Origin: Diplonema papillatum
Taxonomy: Eukaryota > Euglenozoa > Diplonemea > Diplonemida > Diplonemidae
Assembly (NCBI GenBank): GCA_030068145.1
Contig: JAPJBO010000088.1
Location: forward strand, 352,749 to 416,748
Direction: 5' to 3'
DNA length: 64,000 bases
In this document: piece after piece, positions 1-8,955 of the stretch
How positions within the stretch are numbered: position 1 is the stretch's first letter
Layout of the letters: each line of letters opens with the position of its first letter
Made by a program: the position numbers and the translations under genes
Notes under the pieces: model-generated
What the model was told of the DNA's origin: nothing
What the model saw: only the letters and a program-made list of their open reading frames with translations
Database searches by the model: none

Positions 1-77
1 GGCCGCCAAAAAGACGGGGTGCGAATGAGTGCGCGCAGGAAGAGTTGAGTTGCAGCTCTTGGCAAAGACTTTGTTTG

Positions 78-230
78 TGCGGGCCGGTGATCGTTTTCCC
101 CCTTGTATTTACCCTGTGTATATTCAGGTAAGCAATTCTGATCAACACCAAAAACACGCTGCCTACGTCTTTTTAGCCTGCACAATGCATTAAAGAGCAA
201 CCCGCAAGATTGTTAGTACTAAAAAGAAGG
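78..230 (+). repeat. Dispersed repeat family R1, copy 1
   Basis: First copy of a roughly 170-200 bp family that recurs near 12903, 21598, 32723 (reverse), 57560, 61608 and 62926. Copies share GCGCTTCGTTTTGTTTGTGC at the start where complete, a middle segment ending in TATTCAGGTAAG, and a tail with TTTTTAGCCTGCACAATACA, GGGCAACCCGCAAGATTG and TTAGTACTAAAAAG. No open frame is conserved between copies, so this is a short non-coding mobile repeat (SINE or MITE). I see no clear pol III boxes, so the class is open. Confidence 0.8.
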
Positions 231-564
231 CGGTTTTGTGTTTCGCTTCTTCCCACGAACTGGGGGGATCGGTCCTAGTTTAGGCTCCGTTGGGTTCTCC
301 CGACTTCCCAAATCGTGGTTCGCACAAACTCAAGAGGTCCAGTCAACTATTCCCTGCAGGATCAGCATACGTTCAAGAAAGATTGCCTGTGTTCGTGTGC
401 CGGGGACCTGCTTTTGACTTGCCGTCGCCCCCCCCCCCCCCTCCCGTTCACGGGTCAAGTGATAGTTTGCGCCGGTCCATCTCCTTATGTTAGACCGTGA
501 TGTGCCTCGATTTGCCGTGAGCCTCAGCCCATGCTAATTTGTGCAGCTCCACGAGATGGGATAG

Positions 565-1499
565 ACCTGATAGACCGTGGTGCAACGTAATCGTTTGGGG
601 TTAGAACGCAGAATATTTGTAGCGATGGCCTGCAGTAACGGAACGTGATAGACAGAAGGGCAGATGGCAGTCCCAGGGGACAGTGCGGGTCCTGGCTTGG
701 GGTTGCGTGCATCTGTTCCGCTTGGGTGCTCATTTCAACTTCCGGCTTCTTCCAGAGTAGAGGAGCTGCAAACCTCCTGGCTTCTGAACGGAACTGTGGA
801 TCCTCTTCTTGCCCAAACCCAAGAGGGAGTTGGAGTGTCGGAATGGCGCGCAAGGAGAGTTGTCTGCTTCTTTCGCTGGCGGGAGGGAGACTTCGGACGC
901 GAAGCCTTGGGTTATTTGGGTTCTGCATCCTTCTGTTCCAGAGATCGTAGAGCAGTCTGCCCACGCAATGACCGCAACTGAGCTTTTCCTTCAGTCCTCC
1001 TGGCGAACGTTGAAGGGAGCCCGGTAGCGAGCTTTGCTTAAGTTCCGCCATCCAGCGAAATGCAACGCTGTCCGCGACTGCCGTGTGTGTGTCAGCTACG
1101 CCCTTCATCGGTGGGTCTCCGTACCACAAGGCCGGCCACTCGAACTGCCCACGGGCTCGCGTGCAAAAGAAGACACCCAGTTGAACTAGAGGTCACCCTT
1201 CGGCTTGTGTTCACAGGATAAAGCCGGAGGCTGAAGTCTTTACCCCAGGGATGACTGCTTCGTGGGTTCGTGGCGGCATTTTTTGCTTTCGATTATCAGT
1301 AGTCTAAGCACCATCCCCTCCTGATAGACCGTGGTGCACCTCGGTATTCCTGAGGTTTACATAACGTGATAGACAGAAGGGCAGATGGCAGTCCCAGGGG
1401 ACAGTGCTGGACCGGCTTAGGGTTGCGCGCACCTGTTCCGCTAGGGGTGGTACGCTGCTCATCTCGCCATCCAGCGAAAAGCAACGCTGTCCGCGACTG

Positions 1500-1532
<33 letters not shown>

Positions 1533-1750
1533 AGCTACGCCCTCATCGCTGGGTCTCCGCACCACAAGGCCGGCCACTCGAACTGCCCACGGGCTTGCGT
1601 GCAAAAAGGAGACGACACCCAGTTGAACTAGGTGTCACGAATCACCACACCCTTCGGGAAGCCGGAGGTGACTGAAGGCTTTACCTCAGGGATGACTGCT
1701 TCGTGGTTTCTTGGCGGCGTTGCTTTCGATTCTCAGTAGTCTAAGCAGCA
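565..1750. repeat. Degenerate direct duplication containing family R4
   Basis: Two copies of one segment follow each other, about 565-1200 and 1320-1750. Both contain TGATAGACCGTGGTGCA, then GTGATAGACAGAAGGGCAGA and a GGCAGTCCCAGGGGACAGTG segment, then GCCGGCCACTCGAACTGCCC. The second copy has gained a (GT)n tract at 1503-1531 and lost internal sequence. The TGATAGACCGTGG motif starts again near 1759 and recurs near 12540, 12815 and 57820, so it marks the end of a dispersed repeat. Open frames here are not conserved between the copies. Confidence 0.65.
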
Positions 1751-1839
1751 CCCCCTTCTGATAGACCGTGGTGCACCTCGGTATTCCTGAGGGTTGCATG
1801 CAGAATAGCTGTAGCAATGGCCTAGCGATGCGTTGGTCA

Positions 1840-2060
1840 CTAGGTGACGACCTCTTCGAGCTTACCGTGTCGTGCTACAGGCGCTTGCGCTCATTCGAAA
1901 CATCGTCTTCGCGCGGTCGGTCTGCCGTCCTTTCCCTTCCTCGCCAGCGCGCACGCTTCTGCGAAGCCTGCCTTCGATTTCGCGCGTGGCGTTCGACGCT
2001 TCTTCTTCCGTTGGGGGGTCGTCACCCCTCGTCTTCGTCTTGCTGGCGCCGGTGGCTTCC
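1840..2060. repeat. Dispersed repeat R5, inverted relative to 11560-11800
   Basis: The stretch running through GCGCTTGCGCTCATTCGAAA and CATCGTCTTCGCGCGGTCG reappears as its reverse complement around 11640-11760, with scattered mismatches and indels. Long open frames exist on both strands in both copies, but they differ between copies, so I read this as a repeat and not as a gene. Confidence 0.6.
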
Positions 2061-2075
2061 CCCCCCCCCCCCCCC

Positions 2076-2206
2076 CCCGGAAGCTGGAGTTGAAAAAGCG
2101 AGCGTCACATCCGCTTTTCGGGTGTCACTCGGGCACGCCCTCTTTCGGAAGCTGATGCGACACACGCTTTTTTCGACTCCAGCTTCTGAGGCTGGACCTC
2201 GCCGTG
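2076..2206. mobile_element. Non-autonomous CACGGTG-type element, fragment
   Basis: Two inverted arms face each other: AAGCTGGAGTTGAAAAAGCG on the left and, on the right, the reverse complement of a GTCCAGCCTCAGAAGCTGGA arm ending GCCGTG at 2206. The arms match the ends of the elements at 33027 and 58250 and are related to those of the autonomous element at 45115. The left tip is lost in a run of 19 C. The interior carries the GCTTTTCGGGTGT motif seen in the relatives. Too short to encode a protein. Confidence 0.6.
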
Positions 2207-2660
2207 CAGGAGCTGTTGTCGTACAAACCGCTGGTGGCAGAGTCACAGGCGATGCGATGGCGGCTCGCCCGTCCGCCGAGGTGGTGCTTTCTGCATCTTC
2301 GGGTGTGGTGGACAGCGCAGGCAGTGCGAATGCGATGCAGTTCCAGGGGACAGGAATGGACGGGCTTTCAAGCACTGTGTGGCAAGAATACGCCCATGGA
2401 GATCCCGTCGATGGCCCCACCGCGTGCCTCACGCATGCCGGGGCAGCTATCGCGGACTGAACTGCTCGTGGATGTCCTCCAGCTCCTGCGTTAGGTTTCG
2501 CAAATGCTGAGGAACTCTCGCATTTACCACGGGAGTGCTGTTTCTATAAGGACAAGTGGTACCCCCCACCCCCCCCCGAAAACCGAACGTGACGAAATAC
2601 GCAAGAACAGTTTCCCGTCTGCGCCGCGTTTCGGTCCTTGAAGCCACGGACTTTGTTTTG

Positions 2661-2735
2661 GGGGAAAATCTTAGTTCGTGTTTAGGCGCTCGTGTATGTT
2701 TGACTGCTGGCATCAAGTCTTCTTCGCGGGAATGC
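2661..2735 (+). repeat. Dispersed repeat family R3, copy
   Basis: Diverged copy of a family whose typical form reads GGGGAAAATCTTAGTTTAAT, then TGTTTAGGCAGGACACTGCC, then a small hairpin GATGCTAGCATC and AAGTCTTCTTCG. Other copies start near 30222, 33312, 35113, 35288, 36030, 49367, 49717, 56008 and 63770 (mostly plus strand, several truncated). No coding capacity. Confidence 0.7.
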
Positions 2736-3022
2736 AGAGTCTTTTGTGTTTCCGACGATCCCGTGGGACGTACAGATTGGTGTCTTTCGACCGTTTGTTT
2801 GTTTGTGAGGTTCAGCTTGGTGCGTATGGTCGGTGGGCGGGGGGGGTGGGGGGTTGGATAGGAAGCTCTACTGTATCGGGCTAGACTTTAATTCATGCTT
2901 GAGCCAGGATGCCCACTCCGCAGCCTTTCTGCTGGGTTCTTGGTAGCTGATCCGCTCGCATACACTTTTCATTACAGTGGTGTTGCGCGCTGCGAAGTCG
3001 TCCTTTTTTTCCGCGTTTTCTT

Positions 3023-3026
<4 letters not shown>

Positions 3027-3049
<23 letters not shown>
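3027..3049 (+). repeat. Long poly-G tract
   Basis: An uninterrupted run of about 23 G. Similar long G or C runs occur near 2060-2078 (C) and 33376-33398 (G). The remaining DNA between 2.2 and 4.07 kb shows only simple repeats, R3 and short unconserved frames. Confidence 0.9.
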
Positions 3050-3054
<5 letters not shown>

Positions 3055-3290
3055 CTGATACTAAGCCTGAGACCCAAAACGAAGTTGCTAACCCTGGGTG
3101 GGGGTGGGTACCCCCCCCCCCCCTCCTGGTGCAACCCACTGTGGACCTACTGTGGGACCCACCTTAGCTAAATTCTCTAAGGTGAAATGGTGGAAAAAGT
3201 GGGTCAAAACCTTTTTTTTTCGAGTGCTTTTTTGGGAGGATTTGGGCCAAAAAAAATTTTTTTTTGCATGGGTCACAAAATTTCTTCACT

Positions 3291-3345
3291 CCATTATGTC
3301 ACGCAAACGCTCATTATGTCACGCAAACGCTCATTATGTCACGGC
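3291..3345 (+). repeat. 21-bp tandem repeat
   Basis: ATTATGTCACGCAAACGCTC repeats with a 21-bp period for about two and a half copies. No gene is evident around it. Confidence 0.85.
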
Positions 3346-4068
3346 TCCAAAAATATGGGACAGCACAAAAAAATGAGGATGTGTGATGCACATAAATGAC
3401 ACAAAAGTGAATAAAAATGGCCGCCAACCAAGTAAATGACTGATGCACAACCGAAAGTGAGTCGGAACACACGAGGAATGCTGTGCTGATGACGAAAGAG
3501 AAGGAGAAAGAGCGGTGCGAGGTGGTCCTCTGAGAGCTACTTGTTAGAACGCTTTGGTGCTGCCTTTGCTGCCATCTTTGGCGCTGCCATCGGTGCAGAC
3601 GGAACGCCAATGGTGATATTTGCACGTTCACAAATGTACGAGAACGAATTGTTGCAGGAATTCACAGCAGACGGGGGTTTCCTGAAGGGAACTGCACCAA
3701 ACGGGGCAAGGAATTCTCTGCAGAAGGCAAAGCCTGAGGGACCTCAGGCACAGAGGTTCATCTCTCGACTCTGAGGCACTCCAGCCAGCTCTGTTTCTGC
3801 GCTTTGCTGGCGTCTAGGACTCCGGATGAGCTCAAAGTCGACTCGAACTGCTCAAAAATTCTGCGCGCTCCCATATCGGCATAGTGGTCTGTCACCCCAG
3901 ATGCTCGTGGTGTCAGGTTTTTTGTAACGGACGATTCGGGGCAAAAAGGTTTTCTCACGGCTTTTTTTGCATGAGGCCATATTTCAGCGCGTAAGAAATG
4001 GCTGGGGAGCGACTCAATTTTGTGACCGATGCAAAAAAATTATGTTTTCCACTGAGGGGGGCCGGTAA

Positions 4069-4763
4069 ACGTTTACGTTTACTCGCGGTAAACGTTTACT
4101 CGCCTGCAGAGCACGGTTAGACCATACTTGGCCCCTGGCAACCCACGTTCCATCAGGCTGGCCATCTCTTGTATGGCGGTGTCAAGCATCACCCCACCGA
4201 GTTCTTCGGGCGTTGGGGGGGTGTACTCATCATGTGCTGATAGCCCGCACAGGACTGAAACCATGGTCAGGAACGAACGACCAGTAGCCTTGTTAAACCC
4301 GATGGCTTCGTAGTGGTCGCTCGAGTGAGGAATGACACCATATTCAGCTGCTTCGTCTTGGCTTTCTCATTTTTCTTCTGCTGCCTTCAGCTTGACGACG
4401 AAGGCGGGTGTGTGCTACCACCATGGGATCTTTTGGGGAGAAGCCGCCAATGCCGCTATCTTGGCCGAGCAGGTGCTCAGCAGAGGCGGTGGAGAAGGCC
4501 TTATCGCAGATATACCTTGCGCATCTTCGATCCGGGTACTTCCGTGAGTGTCGTCTCCTTTGCGCTTGTTCGCCATTTGCGACGAAAGGTCCGTCTGGAT
4601 ATTTTACTTAGTTGCCCCTCTTCCTTGATGGATTGCGTTTCCAGTGGATGCCGCCCTTGATACAGTAAACGCTAACACAACGTTTACTCAACGTTTACTC
4701 AACGTTTACTCCGAAATGAGTAAACGTAAACGTTTATAAACGGTAAACGTTTACCGTTTACCT
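4069..4763. mobile_element. Foldback-like element with AAACGTTT palindrome clusters
   Basis: The left end carries GGTAAACGTTTACG and further TAAACGTTTACTCG motifs at about 4069-4105. The right end, about 4663-4763, carries at least six AAACGTTTA or AACGTTTACT motifs in inverted orientation, ending with CCGTTTACC. About 550 bp between them shows no recognisable protein. I infer a non-autonomous DNA element with iterated terminal repeats. No target-site duplication was resolved, and its right edge abuts the next element at 4768. Confidence 0.55.
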
Positions 4764-4767
4764 GGAA

Positions 4768-7292
4768 CACGGTGCACTAGTCAAGGACTTTTTTGACTTT
4801 GACTAGTGGTTTTACTAGTCAAAATTTTGACTAGTAAAATGACTAGTGCCACTAGTAAAAATGACTAGTGCACTAGTAAAAATGACTAGTGCACTAGTAA
4901 AAATGACTAGTGATTTAGACAAAATCCACCTAACCTGGACCCAAGTCCTGGGTGTTTTGAGAGTTTTCGAGGGGTTCCACGGCACTACCGTGACCACCGG
5001 TGCCCAGACACCACAAACCACCTGGGCAACCCCAGTTTTCGCGAGACAGGCCGAGTTGCGAGGGTTTTGGTTGGTTTCTTGGGAAAGTCCCTGAGCTTGT
5101 ATGGCTTAGCAAACATAGTGCAAACGACAGTGCTATCCCTGCACGGTGAGGTCAGAGACATGTCGTGACAGGTTTCAGACACTGGAATAATGCGGGCTTC
5201 CGACCACATTCAAACTCTGGTCCGTAGATTCGGCTTGTCGTTCATGGCGCTCCTATCGCCTTGGCATCGCACCGGACACAGTGCATTTACAGTAGTGGGT
5301 TCCCTAAAACCCACGATTCTTGCCGAGCTTCCCAACATGAATGTGCAACAGGTGGCTTTGTCCGCCTGTGAACTGTTTGCATGCAAGGCTTTGTGTTGCG
5401 CACATTCCACAAATAGTGTTGTTGCTCACTGCTATGTGCTCCGCTTTCTAGTGTTGGAGGCACTCTCCCATTGCGTGCTTCCTCTTTCACGCCGCCGCGG
5501 AAAACCAGTCTTCGCGCGTTGTGTGCCAGTCAACACGTCGTGGTGCTTTGTCCAGGCATTTCGAATGCCTGGAAGTCACGTTTCTTTGTCGTTTCGGGAC
5601 GTGCTAACGACCATTGAGCCCACCGATCAACTGCTCAAAGCTTTCGTCGGGTGGGACACCAGCAGGTTCTGGTTTCTACTCGTCGGGTCTACCGCACAGT
5701 AAGGTGAATCGCGTAGCCGGTGTACTATTTGTGAAAGCAGCTTCTTTCGCATCTTCGGTTGTTCACAACGACAATAAAAGTCACCGCCTCGGATTAGCTT
5801 GAATTCACAACGCACTGTCTATCGGGCATTGAGAGCTACTAGTAGTAAGTGCGGAAGAGCATGAGGCAGGCAAGCTGTATAACGCTCCCAGTAGGCAACA
5901 AGTTCCAGAAACTCCCCGTCCTCAGCTGTGGTGCTTGGCACTTGCACTTTCTAGAACTCAATACTCAGCCCGGTTCCTGTGGGGGAAGAGTCGGGGTGGC
6001 CCACCAAAAAAGCGACCACAGTTCTGCATGTTCAGCCGCAAAACACAAACCGACGAGTAATCGTAACTTATTCCTGCAGAACTGGCTTTGTTGAATGACG
6101 CTCGTGGCAGACATGACCCCCAGCTTTCGTCTATCGCACAGTAAGGAATCGCGTTGGGAACCGCATTCGGAAAAATATTGGACCGGAACTTCTTTGGACC
6201 GGAATTTTTTTGGACTTTTTAGAGTTAAAGTTTTGGGCTTTTGGAGGTTCTGAAAGTTTTGGACTTTTCCCTGGGGTTTTCACTTTTTGGCGGTATTTTG
6301 AAGTCTGACCGAAGCAGCTTTTGCACTCGTTTCATGTTTCCGTTACACCAATGATGGGACCGGCAGATTGTGCGAACATTCCAAAGCTTCCCGAATTCCG
6401 GGCCGCCAACGCGTCCAAATTGGTTCAGGTTACCTTTAGCTGTTCGTCCTTAAAACTCGTGGTTGCACGATCATGACTATGGGCGTAGCCTGGGTCGCGT
6501 AGACAAGCAGCTCGGGTGAGCATGGCGGGGCGACTCATGAGATTGCCCCCGTCGCCGACCACGTGCCGGAACACGACGTCCGGGACCGGCTATACTTGAT
6601 CAACTCCTTGAACGCCAGCAGCCCGCTGTCGTCGGCATCCACCGTCAAAAACGCGCGTGACCGCCACTCGGCGGCCAGGACGTCGCCTTCACTCAGCGAC
6701 GCTCGCTTCACTGCGAGCTCGCCGAGGTCGAGTCCTTCCGCGGGCATGCCGCCGGCCCTGCTCCGTATGGCCCGGCGACGCCGCGTGCCGACTACGCTCA
6801 GCGACTCGCCACCTTCTGCGTCTGGCTAAAGTAGCGACCTCCAAGTTGTAGGGCGCTGTTAACGGACTTGGGCGCGCCCTTGACTGTAGACACCACATGT
6901 ATCATATCTTATCGTATTCTTGGATTCTAAACTTCCTTGTGGGCGTGAACCCTACTGTACAATATTTGAACCGGAACTTTTTTGGACTTTTGGGGGTTTT
7001 GAAAAGTACTTCGACTTTTTCCCGGTCCAACATTATTCCGAACACGGTTGTAAGCGCAACGGTAGGGTACAGTTGTGCCGTGGGACCCTCTGAAATCTAC
7101 AAAATAGCCCAGATTTCGGTTCGGAACAGGTGGATTTCTACTAGGACACTAGTCATTTTGACTAGTGCACTAGTCATTTTTACTAGTGCACTAGTCATTT
7201 TTACTAGTGTTTTTACTAGTGCACTAGTCATGCTTTTTCACTAGTAAAATGACTAGTCAAAACACCTTTTTCACTTTTACTAGTGCACCGTG
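4768..7292. mobile_element. Element with CACGGTG ends and ACTAGT palindrome clusters
   Basis: The left end begins CACGGTGCACTAGT (4768). The right end, read in reverse, also begins CACGGTGCACTAGT, at 7292. Each end holds a cluster of ACTAGT palindromes, spaced mostly by AAAAATG or similar (about 4774-4912 and 7138-7285). Inside the two clusters, matching AATCCACCT motifs lie at about 4924 and, inverted, at 7130. I infer a 2.5-kb non-autonomous DNA transposon. No transposase frame is visible inside, but an EF-hand-coding exon lies at 6596-6828. The flanking 5 and 8 bp do not match, so the target duplication is lost or the element is composite. Confidence 0.6.
6596..6828 (-). CDS. EF-hand protein, single exon (partial or captured)
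   Basis: A GC-rich minus-strand coding island. The translation reads through GLDLGELAVKR, then AEWRSRAFLTV, then the loop DADDSGLLAFKE, a canonical EF-hand calcium loop (D, D, S, G at 1, 3, 5, 6 and E at 12). A candidate acceptor (GACGCAG) lies just upstream at 6829 and a candidate donor (AAGTATAG) just downstream at 6595. I found no matching exons nearby. It is either one exon of a gene whose other exons I cannot see, or a gene fragment carried by the surrounding CACGGTG/ACTAGT element. Calcium binding is inferred from the loop only. Confidence 0.45.
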
Positions 7293-7315
7293 AACACTGC
7301 CCTAGGGGGGGGAGC

Positions 7316-8404
7316 TCAACACTGCCTAAACAGGGGGGCGAGGCATACCGCGAGCATGGTCTTGTCGAGCTCTTGGAAGTGCACGAGGCTGACGTGGATG
7401 CCGATTTTGTGCTCGCGCATTTTGTCGAGGGCTTTGCGGATGCTCGCAGCTATCCACTCGGGCGAGTTGCCGAACACGCCGCCGCCGACGGACGTCAGGT
7501 ACGTCTTCGTTTGGTTCGTCACGGACGGGTTCTCGGCCATGTAGATGACAGACGCCCACAGCGTGGCCTCGTACTCCGCCTCCAAGATCAACCTCGACAG
7601 CCCCATCCACGCGGCTCGGTCGCTGCACGAGCTGTACGTGATCGCGGGCGCCGAACAGAACGCCTGCCCCACGAGGTGCCCCGGCTTCCGCGCGTTGGAG
7701 AACACCTCCGACCCGTATCCCACGCCGATACGCACCTTCCCTTTCAAGTGCTCGCAGATGCTGCTGTCCTTCTGCCGCAGGGCCTCGAGCGTGCCGTTGA
7801 ACTCTTGGAGGCGGTCGATTGGCATGCAGAGGTACCCGCCGTGCATGTTCCAGTACCTTTGGCCGGTCAGCTTCAGGAGCTCGGTCTCCAAGTCACTCAG
7901 GGCGTTGAGCTGCCGGTCGTGGGTCTGTCCCGGGATCCCATCCTTCATCGGGACCAAGTAGTTGCGGAAGAACGCGGCGGCCGGGCATTGTATGGCGCAA
8001 ACCGGGCCCTGCGTGTGGTCCCAAGAGTAGTCGGTGATGCCGTTCTCCGGCGTGCTCGCCGGCGAGATGAACTCGAGGCAGTTGAACTGCGAAGCGACTT
8101 GGAACATGCAGTTCGGCCGCTCCAAGTGCAGCTGCTGCGCGTCGCCTTTCACGTGGTCGAATTTCAGCACGGCTTTGCCGTTGACCAGCCCCTTCCCCCC
8201 AGATCCGAACACCGTCGCAGCCGCCTCGATGCCGCGCCTCCGCATGGTGTCGAGGGTCTCGAAGCTCCAGTCCCCCACGTGCCGGCCGTTCAGCTTCTTT
8301 TTCGAGGCGTCCCACGGCACCTCTCCGCTCTGCACCTTCGCGACCAGATCCGCTTCCGCGACGCCGAACGCTCGCGTGAACCACGAACTCCGCATATCGG
8401 TCAT
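7316..8404 (-). CDS. Conserved macrodomain-like protein, 362 aa
   Basis: A single uninterrupted frame of 362 codons with strongly coding character and high GC at third positions. Conserved-looking blocks are FQVASQFNCLEF near residue 101, PENGITDYSWDHTQGPVCAI soon after, a GQTHDRQLNALSDLE segment, a YWNMHGGYLCM segment, and a C-terminal LTSVGGGVFGN (about 303-313) followed by a WIAASIRKAL helix. A glycine-rich GGGVFGN loop before such a helix resembles the ADP-ribose-binding loop of macrodomains, and I recall uncharacterised bacterial and eukaryotic proteins with the FNCLE and DRTQGPACAI-type blocks. An ADP-ribose-related role is therefore inference. No signal peptide or membrane segment is seen. 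The stop lies 24 bp outside the right end of the ACTAGT element. Confidence 0.8.
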   Translation of the reverse strand: MTDMRSSWFTRAFGVAEADLVAKVQSGEVPWDASKKKLNGRHVGDWSFETLDTMRRRGIEAAATVFGSGGKGLVNGKAVLKFDHVKGDAQQLHLERPNCMFQVASQFNCLEFISPASTPENGITDYSWDHTQGPVCAIQCPAAAFFRNYLVPMKDGIPGQTHDRQLNALSDLETELLKLTGQRYWNMHGGYLCMPIDRLQEFNGTLEALRQKDSSICEHLKGKVRIGVGYGSEVFSNARKPGHLVGQAFCSAPAITYSSCSDRAAWMGLSRLILEAEYEATLWASVIYMAENPSVTNQTKTYLTSVGGGVFGNSPEWIAASIRKALDKMREHKIGIHVSLVHFQELDKTMLAVCLAPLFRQC

Positions 8405-8449
8405 TGACGGGATCGGCTGACGATATCTGGGGGGAGGTGGGGGGGGGGG

Positions 8450-8955
8450 GGTCGGGGTCGAATCCCCTTTAAAAGTGTCGCCTGCTGGTGGAATGTTTGA
8501 CGTGTCACCCAGAGTATTGGCTCAAAAACATCGAGAGCCGATTATCCTATGGGAACCCGTGTTTCAGCTGGTTGATTTGACGCGTCTTCTGTTCTGATAG
8601 CGAGTAGGGTCAAATCCCCTTTAAAAGTGTCGCCTGCTGGTGGAATGTTTGACGTGTCACCCAGAGTATTGGCTCCATAAGGGAACCCGTGTTTCAGCTT
8701 GTTGATTTGGACGTGTCTTCTGTTCTGATAGCGAGTAGGGTCAAATCCCCTTTAAAAGTGTCGCCTGCTGGAATGTTTGACATGTCACTCAGACTGGCTG
8801 CAAAGCTCCATAAAAGCATCGACCCAATGATCCGTGGGAACCCGTAGTTGAATTTCGGTTGGTTAAACTTTTGGACGTGTCCTGAATTCCAGTCTTGATG
8901 GCGAGGCCTCGCAGGAATGTCCCCGCCCTGAACCCACGAACAACTCGGCAGTAAC
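8450..8955 (+). repeat. Three-copy tandem repeat of about 130-150 bp
   Basis: Each copy has GTCAAATCCCCTTTAAAAGT (first copy GTCGAATCC), GTCGCCTGCTGG, GAATGTTTGAC and GTGTCACCCAGAG blocks, then a GGGAACCCGTGTTTCAGCT segment. Copies begin near 8455, 8608 and 8740. The third copy has lost the TGGTG part and is more diverged. It runs directly into the 95-bp satellite. No coding frame persists across copies. Confidence 0.8.

Noticed and set aside
7283-8407. 374-codon plus-strand frame opposite the macrodomain-like gene
   Set aside because: Antisense shadow of a GC-rich gene; low-complexity Arg/Val/Leu composition and no domain.
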